Below, one piece after another: positions 43,065-54,681 of a stretch of 64,000 nt of DNA. Numbering within the stretch: position 1 is the stretch's first letter; each line of letters starts with the position of its first letter. Both the position numbers and the translations under genes were made by a program. Source of the DNA: Hordeum vulgare subsp. vulgare (taxonomy: Eukaryota; Streptophyta; Magnoliopsida; Poales; Poaceae); assembly GCF_904849725.1 (NCBI RefSeq), contig NC_058518.1, forward strand, positions 512,603,225 to 512,667,224, given 5' to 3'. The notes under the pieces were generated by a model. It was not told where the DNA came from, searched no databases, and saw only the letters and a program-made list of their open reading frames with translations.

Positions 43065-44995
43065 CTTTGTAAGAGATGAGTTCTCGTTCGAAACCCTGAT
43101 ACTTCGAGAGAGATTGTCCGTTTTGTACACGAAGTGCATCCAGTTTTTGTCGTAGCCCTCTCAACTTTGTAACACATGCTATGTGGGTGAAATGATGATA
43201 GCATGGCAACTTTCAACATTTTCAGAGTTCATTTGTAGTGCTTTTCAATTTTAGGGTCAACTAGCCCAAAAAAACAAAAGTAAATGCACGAAAAATACCA
43301 AATTAAGTCAGAAATTGTTGAAAATTTGTGATGTGCCTTTGAATGGTGCATTTTAAACACACAAAAAGTATGGAGTTCAAATAAGTTCAAAAAATGAAAT
43401 CCCTTTGTAACAGATGAGTTCTCGTTCGAAACCCTGATACTTCGAGAGAGATTGTCTGTTTTGTACACGAAGTGCATCCAGTTTTTGTCGTAACCCTCTC
43501 CAATTTTTAGCACATGCTATGTGGGTGAAATGATGATACCATGCCAACTTTCAACATTTTCAGAGTTCATTTGTAGTGCTTTTCAATTTTAGGGTCAACT
43601 AGCTCAAAAAAAAAAGTAAATGCATGAAAAATACCAAATGAAGTCAGAAATTGTTGAAATTTTGTGATGTGCCTTTGAATGGTGCATTTTGAACACACAA
43701 AAAGTATGGAGTTCGAATAAGTTCAAAAAATGAAATTCCTTTGTAAGAGATGAGTTCTCGTTCGAAACCCTGATACTTCGAGAGAGATTGTCCGTTTTGT
43801 ACACAAAGTGCATCCAGTTTTTGTCGTAGCCCTCTCAACTTTTTAACACATGCTATGTGGGTCAAATGATGATAGCATGCCAACTTTCAACATTTTCAGA
43901 GTTCATTTGTAGTGCTTTTCAATTTTAGGGTCAACTAGCTCAAAAAAATAAATAAGTAAATGCACGAAAAATACCAAATGAAGTCAGAAATTGTTCAATT
44001 TTTGTGATGTGCCTTTGAATGGTGCATTTTGAACACACAAAAAGTATGGAGTTCAAATAAGTTCAAAAAAATGAAATCCCTTTGTAAGAGATGAGTTCTC
44101 GTTCGAAACCGTGATACTTCGAGAGAGATTGTCCGTTTTGTACACGAAGTGCATCCAGTTTTTGTCGTAGCCCTCTCAACTTTTTAAGATATGCTATGTG
44201 GGTGAAATGATGATAGCATGCCAACTTTCAACATTTTCAGAGTTCATTTGTAGTGCTTTTCAATTTCAGGGTCAACTAGCCCAAAAAAACAAAAGTAAAT
44301 GCACGAAGAATACCAAATTAAGTCAGAAATTGTTGAAAATTTGTGATGTGCATTTGAACGGTGCATTTTAAACATACAAATAGTATGGAGTTCAAATAAG
44401 TTCAAAAAATAAAATCCCTTTGTAACAGACGAGTTCTCGTTCGAAACCCTCATACTTCGAGAGAGATTGTCTGTTTTGTACACGAAGTGCATCCAGTTTT
44501 TGTCGTAACCCTCTCCACTTTTTAGCACATGCTATGTGGGTGAAATGATGATAGCATGCCAACTTTCAACATTTTCAGAGTTCATTTGTAGTGCTTTTCC
44601 ATTTTAGGGTCAACTAGCTCAAAAAATAAGTAAATGCACGAAAAATACCAAATGAAGTCAGAAATTGTTGAAAATTTGTGATGTGCCTTTAAATGGTGCA
44701 TTTTGAACACACAAAAAGGTATGGAGTTTAAATAAGTTCAAAAAAATGAAATCCCTTTGTAAGAGACGAGTTCTCGTTCGAAACGCTGATACTTCGAGAG
44801 AGATTGTCCGTTTTGTACACGAAGTGCATCCAGTTTTTGTCGTAGCCCTCTCAACTTTTTAACACATGCTATGTGGGTGAAATGATGATAGCATGCGAAC
44901 TTTCAACATTTTCAGAGTTCATTTGTAGTTCTTTTCAATTTTAGGGTCAACTAGCTCAAAAACATAAGTAAATACACGAAAAATACCAAATAAAA
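43065..44995. repeat. Tandem array, about 338 bp unit, 5.7 copies
   Basis: Units begin CTTTGTAA(G/C)AGA(T/C)GAGTTC at 43065, 43403, 43739, 44080, 44418 and 44755; the last is incomplete. Sequence variants recur every third unit (1=4, 2=5, 3=6), a trimer higher-order structure of about 1015 bp. The small ORFs on minus repeat with the units and are not genes. Confidence 0.95.
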
Positions 44996-45000
44996 GTTTG

Positions 45001-46015
45001 GATAGTCAAAATAATTAATTTTGAAAATAGAAAATACTTTTGAATTATTTATTCAATTTCAAACACTTTTCATTATCATAGTTTTGTCAAATTCTGAAAT
45101 ATGCAAAAAGAATTTTAATAAACATAGTTTTTAATTGAAAATAATAAAATAGTTAATAGTTTTGATAGTCAAAATAATTAATTTTGAAAATAGAAAATAG
45201 TTTTGAATTATTTATTCAATTTAAAACACTTTTCATTATCATAGTTTTGTCAAATTCTCAAATATGCAAAAATAATTTTAATAAACATAGTTTTTAATTG
45301 AAAATAACAAAATACTTAATAGTTTGGATAGTCAAAATAATTAATTTTGAAAATAGAAAATAGTTTGAATTATTTATTCAATTTCAAACACTTTTCATTT
45401 TCATAGTTTTGTCAAATTCTGAAATATGCAAAAAGAATTTTAATAAACATAGTTTTTAACTGAAAATAACAAAATAGTTAATAGTTTGGATAGTCAAAAT
45501 AATTAATTTTGAAAATAGAAAATATTTTTGAATTATTTATTCAATTTAAACACTTTTCATTTTCATAGTTTTGTCAAATTCTGAAATATGCAAAAATAAT
45601 TTTAATAAACATAGTTTTTAATTGAAAATAACAAAATAGTTAATAGTTTGGATAGTCAAAATAATTAATTTTGTAAATACAAAATAGTTTTGAATTATTT
45701 ATTCAATTTCAAACACTTTTCATTTTCATAGTTTTGTCAAATTCTCAAATATGCAAAAAGAATTTTAATAAACATAGTTTTTAATTGAAAATAACAAAAT
45801 AGTTAATAGTTTGGATAGTCAAAATAATTAATTTTGAAAATAGAAAATAGTTTTGAATTATTTTTTCAATTTCAAACACTTTTCATTTTCATATTTTTGT
45901 CAAATTCTGAAATATGCAAAAATAATTTTAATAAACATAGTTTTTAATTGAAAATAACAAAATAGTTAATAGGTTGGATAGTCGAAATAATTAATTTTGA
46001 AAATAGAAAAAAATT
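45001..46015. repeat. Tandem array, 163 bp unit, about 6.2 copies
   Basis: GATAGTCAAAATAATTAATT recurs at 45001, 45164, 45327, 45489, 45651, 45814 and 45977, a period of 162-163 bp. AT-rich and non-coding. Confidence 0.95.
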
Positions 46016-46121
46016 GAAACTATATGAGAATTTATAGAGAAAATTCGACCTAAATTGAAAGTGACCTCACTTTGAATTCAGGTTGAATTTTCTCCATAAT
46101 TTCAAATATAGTTTCAATTTT
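46010..46121. repeat. Long hairpin (about 55 bp arms)
   Basis: AAATTGAAACTATAT ... GAGAAAATTCGACCT pairs with AGGTTGAATTTTCTC ... ATATAGTTTCAATTT with almost no loop (around 46064-46066) and only scattered mismatches. Confidence 0.88.
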
Positions 46122-46261
46122 TAAATTTACAGTTTGTTTAGGCCCATAAGCCTGCTTTAGAGAAGAGCTCGATGGAGATGCTGCGACGGGGCTTATAAAC
46201 TAGTGTTAGTGTCCCTCGCTGGGCGAGGTGGGACTAAACTTATCGTGCAGCCAGCGGACGG

Positions 46262-46567
46262 GCTTTAGTTCCGGGTGGAGACACGACCCGGGACTAAAGC
46301 CCCTCGCGTGCCGCCTGCCGAAAAGGGGTCTTTAGCCCCGGGTCATGGCTAGACTCGGGACTAAAGGGTGTCTTTAGTCCCGGCTCGAGCCCCGACCCGG
46401 GACTAAAGGGTGTCTTTAGTCCCGGCTCGAGCCCCGACCCGGGACTAAAGGCCCGTGCTTCCCGCCTTTTGGTCTGCCGAAAAAGGGTCTTTAGTCTCGG
46501 GTCGTGGCTCCACCCGGGACTAAAGGGTGTCTTTAGTCCCGGTTCGAGCCCCGAACCGGGACTAAAG
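46262..46567. repeat. Internal CTTTAGTCCCGG repeat cluster
   Basis: The palindromic module CTTTAGTCCCGG ... CCGGGACTAAAG occurs about five times in 300 bp. These are subterminal-type repeats of the CACTA family but lie about 5 kb from the right end. Confidence 0.9.
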
Positions 46568-46573
46568 ATCCTA

Positions 46574-46582
46574 CTATATATA
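46574..46582 (+). promoter_or_regulatory. TATA box abutting a CACTA repeat
   Basis: CTATATATA starts seven bases after CCGGGACTAAAG and lies about 200 bp upstream of the ORF at 46775. Confidence 0.55.
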
Positions 46583-46774
46583 CGGCTAGATTATTTGTGT
46601 TATTTTTGTGTTATTAGGGTTAGGTAGTTGGTGTTAATTAATATATAGTTGAACTAGTTGATTTCATAAAACTACTTTATTTTACTACATATACAATTAG
46701 TTTATTTTACTATATTTTACTATAGTTGAACTAGTTGATTTAATAAAACTACTTTATTTTTAGTTCATTTTACG

Positions 46775-47176
46775 ATGCCTATCCCGCATCCTCGTCGTCG
46801 ACTCGGTGGAGGACACCTGCTTGATCAGAGAGGCCATGTCCGGGACTGGGCTCCGCCCGGCTGGTATTGGGAGGTGCTACCTTCCGGGGGGCGTAGGTTG
46901 GTGAGGAGCCAGCCCGTTGTTGACCCAATCTTTGTTTGGTGGCGGTCGCGTGGGCCAGTGACGGTGCCGAGGCTTCCGGACACCGCGGAGGTGGTACGTC
47001 ACCGTGTCAGCGAGGAGGATGAGCACATCCGTCGCTACATGGTTGCGTTGGAGGGCAGGTTCGACCATACCTGGCAGGTTCTTCAAGGATCTCACTGGAG
47101 CTATGATCCTGTGATGGTTCCTTCTCTTTGGGTGTCCACCGCCCGCGACGATACCCGTCGGGCGCTACGGTTCTAG
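46775..47176 (+). CDS. CACTA-encoded 133-residue protein, unknown function
   Basis: The open frame is intact and starts M-P-I-P-H-P-R-R-R-L-G-G-G. Features are an Arg-rich N-terminus, W-A-P-P-G-W-Y-W-E-V-L-P-S-G-G-R-R-L-V, a W-W-R-S-R-G-P segment and a C-terminus W-V-S-T-A-R-D-D-T-R-R. It has no membrane segment or signal peptide. I recall similar ORFs in Triticeae CACTA elements, but no function is known to me. It lies between two CACTA-type repeats with TATA boxes, so it may be transcribed on its own. It is the only undamaged frame in this element. Confidence 0.6.
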   Translation: MPIPHPRRRLGGGHLLDQRGHVRDWAPPGWYWEVLPSGGRRLVRSQPVVDPIFVWWRSRGPVTVPRLPDTAEVVRHRVSEEDEHIRRYMVALEGRFDHTWQVLQGSHWSYDPVMVPSLWVSTARDDTRRALRF

Positions 47177-47384
47177 CTGTATCAGTGATGCTATATGTAT
47201 GATAGTATTCGAGGAGTATTAGTGATAATATTCGACGATGTACGGACACAAGAGATGATGTAGTTTTTCTTATAATTGAATGCATGCTAATTTGAATACT
47301 ACTTTATGTTACGATTTGGTTTTGCTCATTGAATGCTCAAATTGGAAAAGTACTCCTACTTTGAATACTATGCAGAAATCTAGG

Positions 47385-47660
47385 AGTCCCGGGGGGAGCC
47401 ACGACCCGGGACTAAAGTTGTTTTGGAACGGAGTTCCTGATAGAATAATTCTTTTTTGGTACAAAGTTCAACAAAGTCCTTTGACACTAGACAATGTGAC
47501 ATATAGAAGGGTAGATGAGATCAGGAAAAATAGGATCATTTTCTACACATCTAGAATGTCGCCATTTTGTTAAATCCTTAAAGGTTAAGAGAATCCGTTA
47601 GACATATTTTAGAGTTTAGGTTCTAGCCAAGACCCGGGACTAAAGGTCCTCCTATATAAA
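47385..47660 (+). promoter_or_regulatory. CACTA repeats and TATA box before the second gene
   Basis: GACCCGGGACTAAAG occurs at about 47403 and 47631. The second copy is followed at once by GTCCTCCTATATAAA (TATA at 47652-47660), 80 bp upstream of the ATG at 47741. The module is like the one at 46556-46582. Confidence 0.6.
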
Positions 47661-47740
47661 ACGACACTTCGAAGTTTCCAACCCCTCTTATATAGTTTGT
47701 TAGTTTATTAGTTAATCAAATGTCCGTTTTTTGCAGAACT

Positions 47741-50363
47741 ATGGATCCACATATCAGGAACCTCGAAGAGGAAGAACTTCTCGAAGATATAATCAAAGAC
47801 GGCCACAACGTTGAACCAGCTGAATCTCCGTCGTCATATCTAAACCCCTCCGGATATGGAATGGAGGTCGACCGATACGAAGATGAAGCCGATGGGGTAG
47901 GAGATAGGTCCAATGACGGAGAAGGTGATAGCTCCACTGATGGAGAAGCCGGTGGAGAAATTATAAAGTCCGGCGAGGTATACATATGAAGTTCGACAAT
48001 CACTTGTAATATGTGAAAAATATTGGAGATAGCTCTATATTGTATACATATACATTCATTTGACGAATGTTTCTCCCTCTTAGGCCTCCACATCGAGCAA
48101 AGCTACGAAATGAGGCCCGACTAAAAAGTTGGATGCACGGACGCATTACACCTTTGAGGTGATATTGCCTACGGGCGAACCCAAGCTTCCTAAGAATGCT
48201 GCTGACACATTCAAGAAGCAATGCGGAGTTCTCGTTAGGGATCACGTCCCGATCAGCATTCGGGAGTGGAACAAGCGGAAAGGGGCAGCCGATAGTGACT
48301 ATGTCGCCGAAAGGTACAAAGATAATCTTTGGAATGATCTCATGTCACATTTCAACCTGCCAGAATGTGAGAATGAAGACGCCGCAGACAAACTGAGGGC
48401 CAAAGTCAAGCAGTGGACTCTAAAGAAGATGGCCGAACTGTTCCGTAGCTGGAAGAAGAAGCTATGGAAAAACTATCTCAAGACAAAGAAAGTGCCAGTA
48501 TTCGAGGGGTATCTAGCCACGCAGGCGAATCACTGGAAGGCATTTCAAGAGTACAAGGAGTCAGAAGATGCCCAGGCATTATCGGAAAAGAATAAGATAA
48601 ATGCCGACAAGAAGAAATATCACCACAAGCTGGGGCCAGGGGGCTATGAGACTGCCATCCCAAAGTGGGATAAGAAAGAGCAAGATCTGCTAGCTAAAGG
48701 CATCATACCTGAACCACTCCGTGATGAGTGGGAATTGAGAGCAAGAAATTGGTTCCTTGTGCATGGTGGTTCGTACGACGAAGAAACAGGGGACCTCATC
48801 TGCAGTGACGGTCTTAGGATACCCAGGGAGAATTGGAAAAAGATAGTGAAAGAAATTAAGGAGGGAAAAAGACAGTTCACTGCAGATAGAGAGAAAGATT
48901 TGCTCACACTGGTCCTCGGCAATGACGAACCTGGAGGACGAACGCGAGGCTTCGGTCCTTCTTACCCGTGGTGGCTTGGGTTTGCCAGAGACCAAGACAC
49001 TTACAGAAGCCGAGCGAGAGCAAAGAAGCGACAACATGATGAGGAAAATGACAAGTTCAACCAGTTGCTTGCCAGGATTAACGAGCAACAGAAGCAGATT
49101 GATGAGCTTAGAGGAGTAGCGCACCAGGAAGATCCTGCACTCGATATTACCGGCGCCCCATCTAAGCGGAAAAGCAGCGTGGCTGAATCTGAGGCCTCGC
49201 CCGACGATGCACGAAGAATGATAGAGGGCGGTCCCGGCTACCCCGTGGATGGAATCAAGGAGTCAACATCATGTGAACTCCATCAGAAATTCAAGAACAT
49301 ATCCATGAAGGTGGCCGTCGGACAAGCTTTACCTTCTGGCCCTGATGCACGCTGGCATGGCCGTGAGATTGCAGCTGGCTTTGCTAAAGTCGGGCTGGAT
49401 GAAATCATGGCGGGGTTTCATGATATGGAGCTCGACATAGCTGGGCCCGAAGATGAGAGGACACTCGGAGAAGTACTAGGTGGAGTCATCCTATGGGACA
49501 AGAACTACATCAAGCTTCCAGGCTCGGCCCCAAGGACAACACCGCCTCCGAGTCGTCGCAGGTCACCTACACCTCCATCACCTCCAAGCCCTCCACATGA
49601 CGACGGCCAGCACAACACGAGTCCATCTCGATCACCGCCGCCGGACTTGGGTCGTCCTCTCCGCCGCCGCCCGCTCCGGATACTAAGCAGAAGCGTGCCA
49701 GCAAGAACGCTCCGTCGATGATTTCTAAGCGACGGAGCTCCCCAAAGCGCAAACTGTCGCCCCTCCCAAAGGTACCTCATGCTAATCTTCCTATCAGACC
49801 TTATGATCGTACCGCCGAGGAAAACGCCAGGATAGCAAAGGAACATTATGATGCGCAGATGAAAAAGAAGGAACCCGAGCCCCGCCCGGAATACACCGAG
49901 AAGCAAATAGCATTTGCAAAATACTTCACGACCCTTCCATCACAGTATGACTTACACCATAAGCCTGATGACTATACACACACATTGCAGAAGGAAGGGA
50001 AAAGAGCAGATCACGTGCAAGTGCAAGTGGGAGCAAATCAAGTTCAACTACAAGCAAAAAAATATCAGACGTTCCTCAGCTTGGACAACAGGCCAAACAG
50101 TCGATCCCACCCCTCAGGGTGTTACCCGAGAATGTCCCCCCTCTGGTGCAGGGGCAAGATTTGGAATTAGCAAAGAAGTGGGCGGATGAATGGGGTATCC
50201 CGGTTGAAGACGTTCTGGCTTCCCAAGACGACAGGTTACCCAAGGCTGTGGTAGCCCCTAAGCCACAATTTGTCATGGGAGCGCCTTTGGTCAGCAAAGA
50301 TGATCTCCCAACAAATATGCGTTATTTGCATACATGGTACTTAAGTGAATCAAAGAATGGGAG
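47741..50363 (+). pseudogene. CACTA second gene (Transposase_24/PTTA-like), N-terminal part
   Basis: Exon 1 (47741-47977, acidic, starting M-D-P-H-I-R-N-L-E-E-E-E-L) is followed by a GT-AG intron. A long exon from 48084 continues with H-Y-T-F-E-V-I-L-P-T-G-E-P, then W-N-D-L-M-S-H-F and other Lys-rich segments of the plant CACTA accessory protein, and a coiled coil near 49050-49120 (R-I-N-E-Q-Q-K-Q-I-D-E-L). Lesions: TGA at 48111-48113, a frameshift in the Pro-rich stretch at about 49600-49650, a frameshift at the A-run near 50056-50062, and another near 50350. The family role is thought to be DNA binding or regulation; that is from the family, not from this sequence. Confidence 0.75.
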
Positions 50364-51494
50364 AAGATGATCGTGGCGCGTGTCCCACGGGAGTACTACG
50401 TCCGCCCCGAAGAAATCCATATCGACTTTGATGAACTCTTCCAGATGTACATTGCCGACGCCCTCGACAAATCGCTTATGAGTTACTATTGTCTGTAAGT
50501 TTTTCAATTCGTTGTCTACATATAACTTGTTTAGTTATTTCAATTCATTGTCTACATATAACTTGTACTATATTATGCAGAATGAAGATTCTGGAATGTA
50601 AAAGTAGGAACATCCTAAATATTGGGTTTATTGACCCAGATAAAATACATATAGCGACGCTAACTGATAAACCCAAGGAGATGGAGGAAAACCTTCTAAG
50701 GTTTCTAACAGATCAAAATTTCTGTGACCACATACTGTTTCCATACAACTTCAGGTGAGGGTCTTTACTCTGTTGTGTCCATTCACTTATAAGTGTAATT
50801 GATAAGTTACTGACATATATATATATACATGTGCAGCTTCCATTGGATTCTGTTGGACATTCAAATTGATAAGGGAAGAGTTGATGCCTTCGACCCATTA
50901 TCGAGATCCTTGGAATAGTTCCAAAGCCTGCAGGACATGCTCCAAGGGTAATTTCAATCATTATTGTGCTCTATCGGTCTCTTTCGATGATTTTCTGATA
51001 TATCAATTAATGAAAAACTTAGCAAATCATTTTCCTTGTCGGGCAGGGTTTGGAAGCGATTCAAGTGCGTGACTCCCGGTATCGAGCATGAGAAGCTGAC
51101 CTTTAGAGCTGCTCAGGTAAGTAGTAGTATGATATACTTCTATTTTCAATACATTTATGATGCTAGATTATTATTTTGATTATATATATTCTATTCTCGT
51201 AAAGTGCGACTAGCAGCCACGTGGGACGCATCTATGCGGATACTATGTTTGCTAGACCATTCACACGTTTACCTCTGAGCACAAGGATCACAGATACGAC
51301 GTAAGCAATGAACATTCACACCTCTATTTTTACCCGTCATTCTTTGTTATCATGATTGATATTCATATTCATCTCCTCTTCTTATATAGTACACGACCAT
51401 GAGGGAGAAGGTCCTACCAGAGCAACACGCGATTGCTGTTGCAGAGGAGCTTGCGACCTTTCTGAGGACGGAAGCTATAGATGACAAAGGATGA
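50364..51494 (+). pseudogene. Ulp1-like (C48) cysteine protease domain of the CACTA second gene
   Basis: Small exons continue the second gene: to about 50496, 50580-50755, 50837-50949, about 51047-51116, about 51204-51300 and 51390-51494. The Ulp1 signature appears as F-H-W-I-L-L (His), D-A-F-D-P-L (Asp) and R-G-T-H-L-C-G-Y-Y-V-C (Cys). Ulp1 enzymes cut SUMO-like modifiers, and several plant transposons have captured this domain. TAG stops at 50916-50918, near 51210 and near 51252 disable it. Exon borders are by hand and approximate in the last three. Confidence 0.7.
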
Positions 51495-51754
51495 TTTAGT
51501 GTAGCTAGGGGCCATTACTGATATTGGTCCATGTAATCGAATAGACGGGCTCTAGTCCCGATAATTCAGATCTTCATATAATTGTATATATATGCTCGTT
51601 TGTAAGATAAGTTAATCTTATATATATATGCATAAACATGTATATTTAGAATTATATGAAAACTAATTCCCGAACACCAAACGAGGCATCACGTTAATCT
51701 CCCGAACACCTAAACCCTAAAACCCTAAAACCCTAAAATAAAAAAAATATGCAG

Positions 51755-51967
51755 AAACTCTTTAGTCCCGGTCCGTGTTAAGACCCGGGACTAAAGGGCC
51801 TGCCCCTGAGGGCGCTCCGAGGCGCCCACGTGGAGCACCTTTGGTCCCGGCTTGGAACAGGGCCGGGACTAAAGGTTAGGCCTTTAGTCCCGCCCCTTTG
51901 GTCCCGGTTGGTGAACCGGGACTAAAGCCCCTTACGGGCCGGGACTATAGGCCCGTCCCCACTAGTG
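51755..51967 (-). repeat. CACTA right terminus with subterminal repeats
   Basis: Four or more CTTTAGTCCCGG/CCGGGACTAAAG modules lead into the terminal inverted repeat, which reads CACTAGTGGGGACGGGCC inward from 51967. AGT follows at 51968-51970. Confidence 0.9.
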
Positions 51968-51970
51968 AGT

Positions 51971-53349
51971 TAAGAAGCAAATGAGATAGAAAAGCTATAA
52001 GTACATCTACAACAGTTTGAGAACAAAGTTATCCTTGAGATATAGTCAACACACAGCAAAAGACAAAAAAATGCTCACGTATGAATAGCTCACTAACAAG
52101 TGTATTAAAATAAAATTACTTGGCCAAAGCACAAGCAAACACTTCCGATTTTTATGTGGTATTTTCCCATAATACATAATTACACAGTGCATCACAACAT
52201 GCATGCGGATCAAAGATATTTGTTTTTGGTCATCATTGGTTATTAAACATAACCAATGCCTAGAAATCGGTTTGGACCCATAGTTTATAACCATTTATAA
52301 GTAAACTGTTTAAACCCATAACCAACCATACCCAGACTGGTTTCTCCACATACCCAAACCAAAACCAAACTAAAAAAAGCTCAGCCCAATAAAACCTAAA
52401 CCAATCAAACCCAAAGTAATAACCGAACCGTTACACCCGGTTTTCTAATAACCATTCCCAGGTTTAGTCCGAAGCCACGACTTTTAGTTAGAACCGAAGA
52501 GAGTTGGGAATTAGTTCTTGTATAAGTCTACTATAAGGTAAACCTTCTCCTCCTTGAGTTGCACCAGCAAGTCTGTGGATTCGTCTTTTCTTTGTCTGTC
52601 GTTTTGATTGGGAGAAAAATCCTGGTTTGTTAGCTCTCACTAGTAGATAGGTTAGGGTTTTAGTCCTCTCCGGAGCGATGTTTTGGTGGATGGCAGCGCT
52701 TCATCTTTAAGTCGGTTTTTCGAGCTCCAATCCACCTTAACTTCGTCAATTGAAATGTATTAGATGGAGAACCCGCCAAGATACCTTTCATAATTGTACA
52801 ACAAAGAGCTATCTCTTGGCTCTTCGAAGTGACGAAGTTAGGGTTCCTCATCGAGCATTCGCAATGGCGAGATTTAGTGTTATGTCTTCGAATTGATTCA
52901 AGCGTACAATGACGGCGATTGCAGCCCCGGGGTGTTGATCACTAAGAGTATGTGCACGACCAATCATCGACAAGGGCCAGACCGGTTCCGGTATGGGAGC
53001 GGCGACAACGTTCCACCGGTAGCACAAACGGTGGCAATGGTTGTTTGTTGGTTCATAAACCTTAATGTAGTTTTTGTGGATATGATTAAAAATGCCTGGC
53101 TAAAAGAAATCCAACGTTCGATTTGTAGCAAAATACAACTTCTATTATCTACAATATATCTATCTATTCCACTAATAATAATAATAATCGATCTGTAACT
53201 TAAAAAAATAAAAAATAAACGATAAGCTATTTTTGGTTTGCCTATCAAAAAATTCAGACTGAGCGAGCACGAGACGTGCGGCAAAATTTAATAAGGGTGC
53301 CCTATCATATCGCCTCACTCAGTAACATTTGTTGTGTGGAGTACCTTTT
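51971..53349. other. Gene-free region with A/C-rich tract
   Basis: 52230-52450 is rich in AAACC/AACCA-like words. The short segment CCGAAGCCACGACTTTTAGT (52471-52490) is shared with 36942-36961. 52600-52900 shows a gene-like mix of TTAGGGTTTT and GC-rich sequence, but no frame I can support. Confidence 0.5.
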
Positions 53350-54681
53350 CTTGTTATGAACTATGGCAAATTTTCCTACCTGCAGAAACATCCTAAGGGA
53401 TGTGGATCAGGCATGTTAACACTAGACGCGTAGTGTCGTGCAGCGAAAGTAGAGTTGAGATAGCACATCCCCGATTTGTCTCCTTCTCATCGATCTCCCA
53501 TGTAGCCTATCGGATATCACGAACAGGTTCGCCAGAGCGGCACAAGTGCACCGCCTCTAATGATATCCCTGCATGCAGGAGGAACATCGTGTGTAGACTC
53601 CTAGGTCTAATCACACAACCGACGACGAATGAAGATGGCTAGTTGCAACACATGCAAAGCCCTAGTGACGACATGTGAATATGTGTGTCGTATCTTCACT
53701 ATATATAGGCATCCGTCACCGGCTCAACACTTAGGCCTCATACGGATCCTAAAGCCTATAACTCTACTCGGTCACCATCCAAGTCCATCTCGGATCTCAT
53801 CCGACCAGTGTCCTCTCGGATGCGACCTCGTAGGTTTCTTCCTTTTAGGTTCTCGTTCACTTGGTCGTGAGTCAGATCACATCCGGATCGGCTAGCCAGT
53901 AGCGGCCTCTATCCTTGTTTGTCGACTCCAAATGTCGATGAAGCTGGTTGGGCAAAGATGTACTTCACACTTCTGTTCCATTTGCCACACAATATATTTT
54001 ATTGTGCTCAAGGCGACATGGTCATCCTTGTTGCAGCGCAACCTGTTTCTCGTTTCGGTAAATCTGACCAACACTTCGAATTATCTCATAATCCACATCG
54101 CATGATCATGCTTATCCAAGTCGGATCACCCGAGGGGCCTCGAGTATATCTCTTCGGATCGGAGGTGGAAATCCCATCTTGCTCAACCATGTATCGCAAC
54201 ATGGGTCTGGACAAGTCCGAAACCTACCTTTATACCTACTTAGTTACGGAGTAGCGTTTGATTGACCCAAAACAAGTCTGTCATCATCCCGAGAGTCAAT
54301 TCAGGTATTAGGACACATAATACATGTTGTACTAGAGACTCATATACGACCGTATCTCACTGCGTCTCATAGTCGGATATGCCCAAACCGATATCCATCC
54401 GAGCTTGGATCCGGTCTCCCGTATTCGACCTCGGATCCAATAACTCCATGCAGTTTGGAAGCATCACATGCTTCATGGCGAACGAGACAAAGTGATCGAC
54501 CGTATTGCATGCTAGTCCAGTCCGATGTGTGTCCACACATCACTTACGACTAGGGATTGTTTTCGGATGTATCATACAACACAAGATCTCATAGGCAAGT
54601 CACATACTTACCGACAAACATCACTGATAATGTCTACGGACTATCGTTATTCATGATTGCCTCTAGGTCATATCTCTAACA
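53350..54681 (-). repeat. LTR without internal region (Copia, Angela-related start)
   Basis: On minus it begins TGTTAGAGATATGACCTAGA, clearly related to the TGTTGGAAATATGCCCTAGA start of Angela-type LTRs. It runs about 1.3 kb to a GGTAGGAAAATTTGCC segment similar to the Angela LTR end. No primer site or gag follows, so it is a solo or truncated LTR. The end position is approximate. Confidence 0.65.

Larger units (their letters stand above)
39599..51967 (+). mobile_element. Large decayed CACTA transposon (right end seen, left end not seen)
   Basis: The region holds a TNP2 transposase pseudogene, tandem arrays, CTTTAGTCCCGG repeats and a second gene region, all on plus. The right terminus reads ...GGCCCGTCCCCACTAGTG, so the TIR is CACTAGTGGGGACGGGCC in inverse, followed by AGT as a candidate 3 bp target duplication. 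A left CACTAGTGGGG end was not found; the left border given is the transposase start. Treating it as one element is inference. The alternative is two adjacent CACTA remnants, the left one belonging with the GCCGAGTT repeats. Confidence 0.75.

Noticed and set aside
43065..46015. CRISPR-like array
   Set aside because: Units are long contiguous tandem repeats without spacers, inside a plant transposon.
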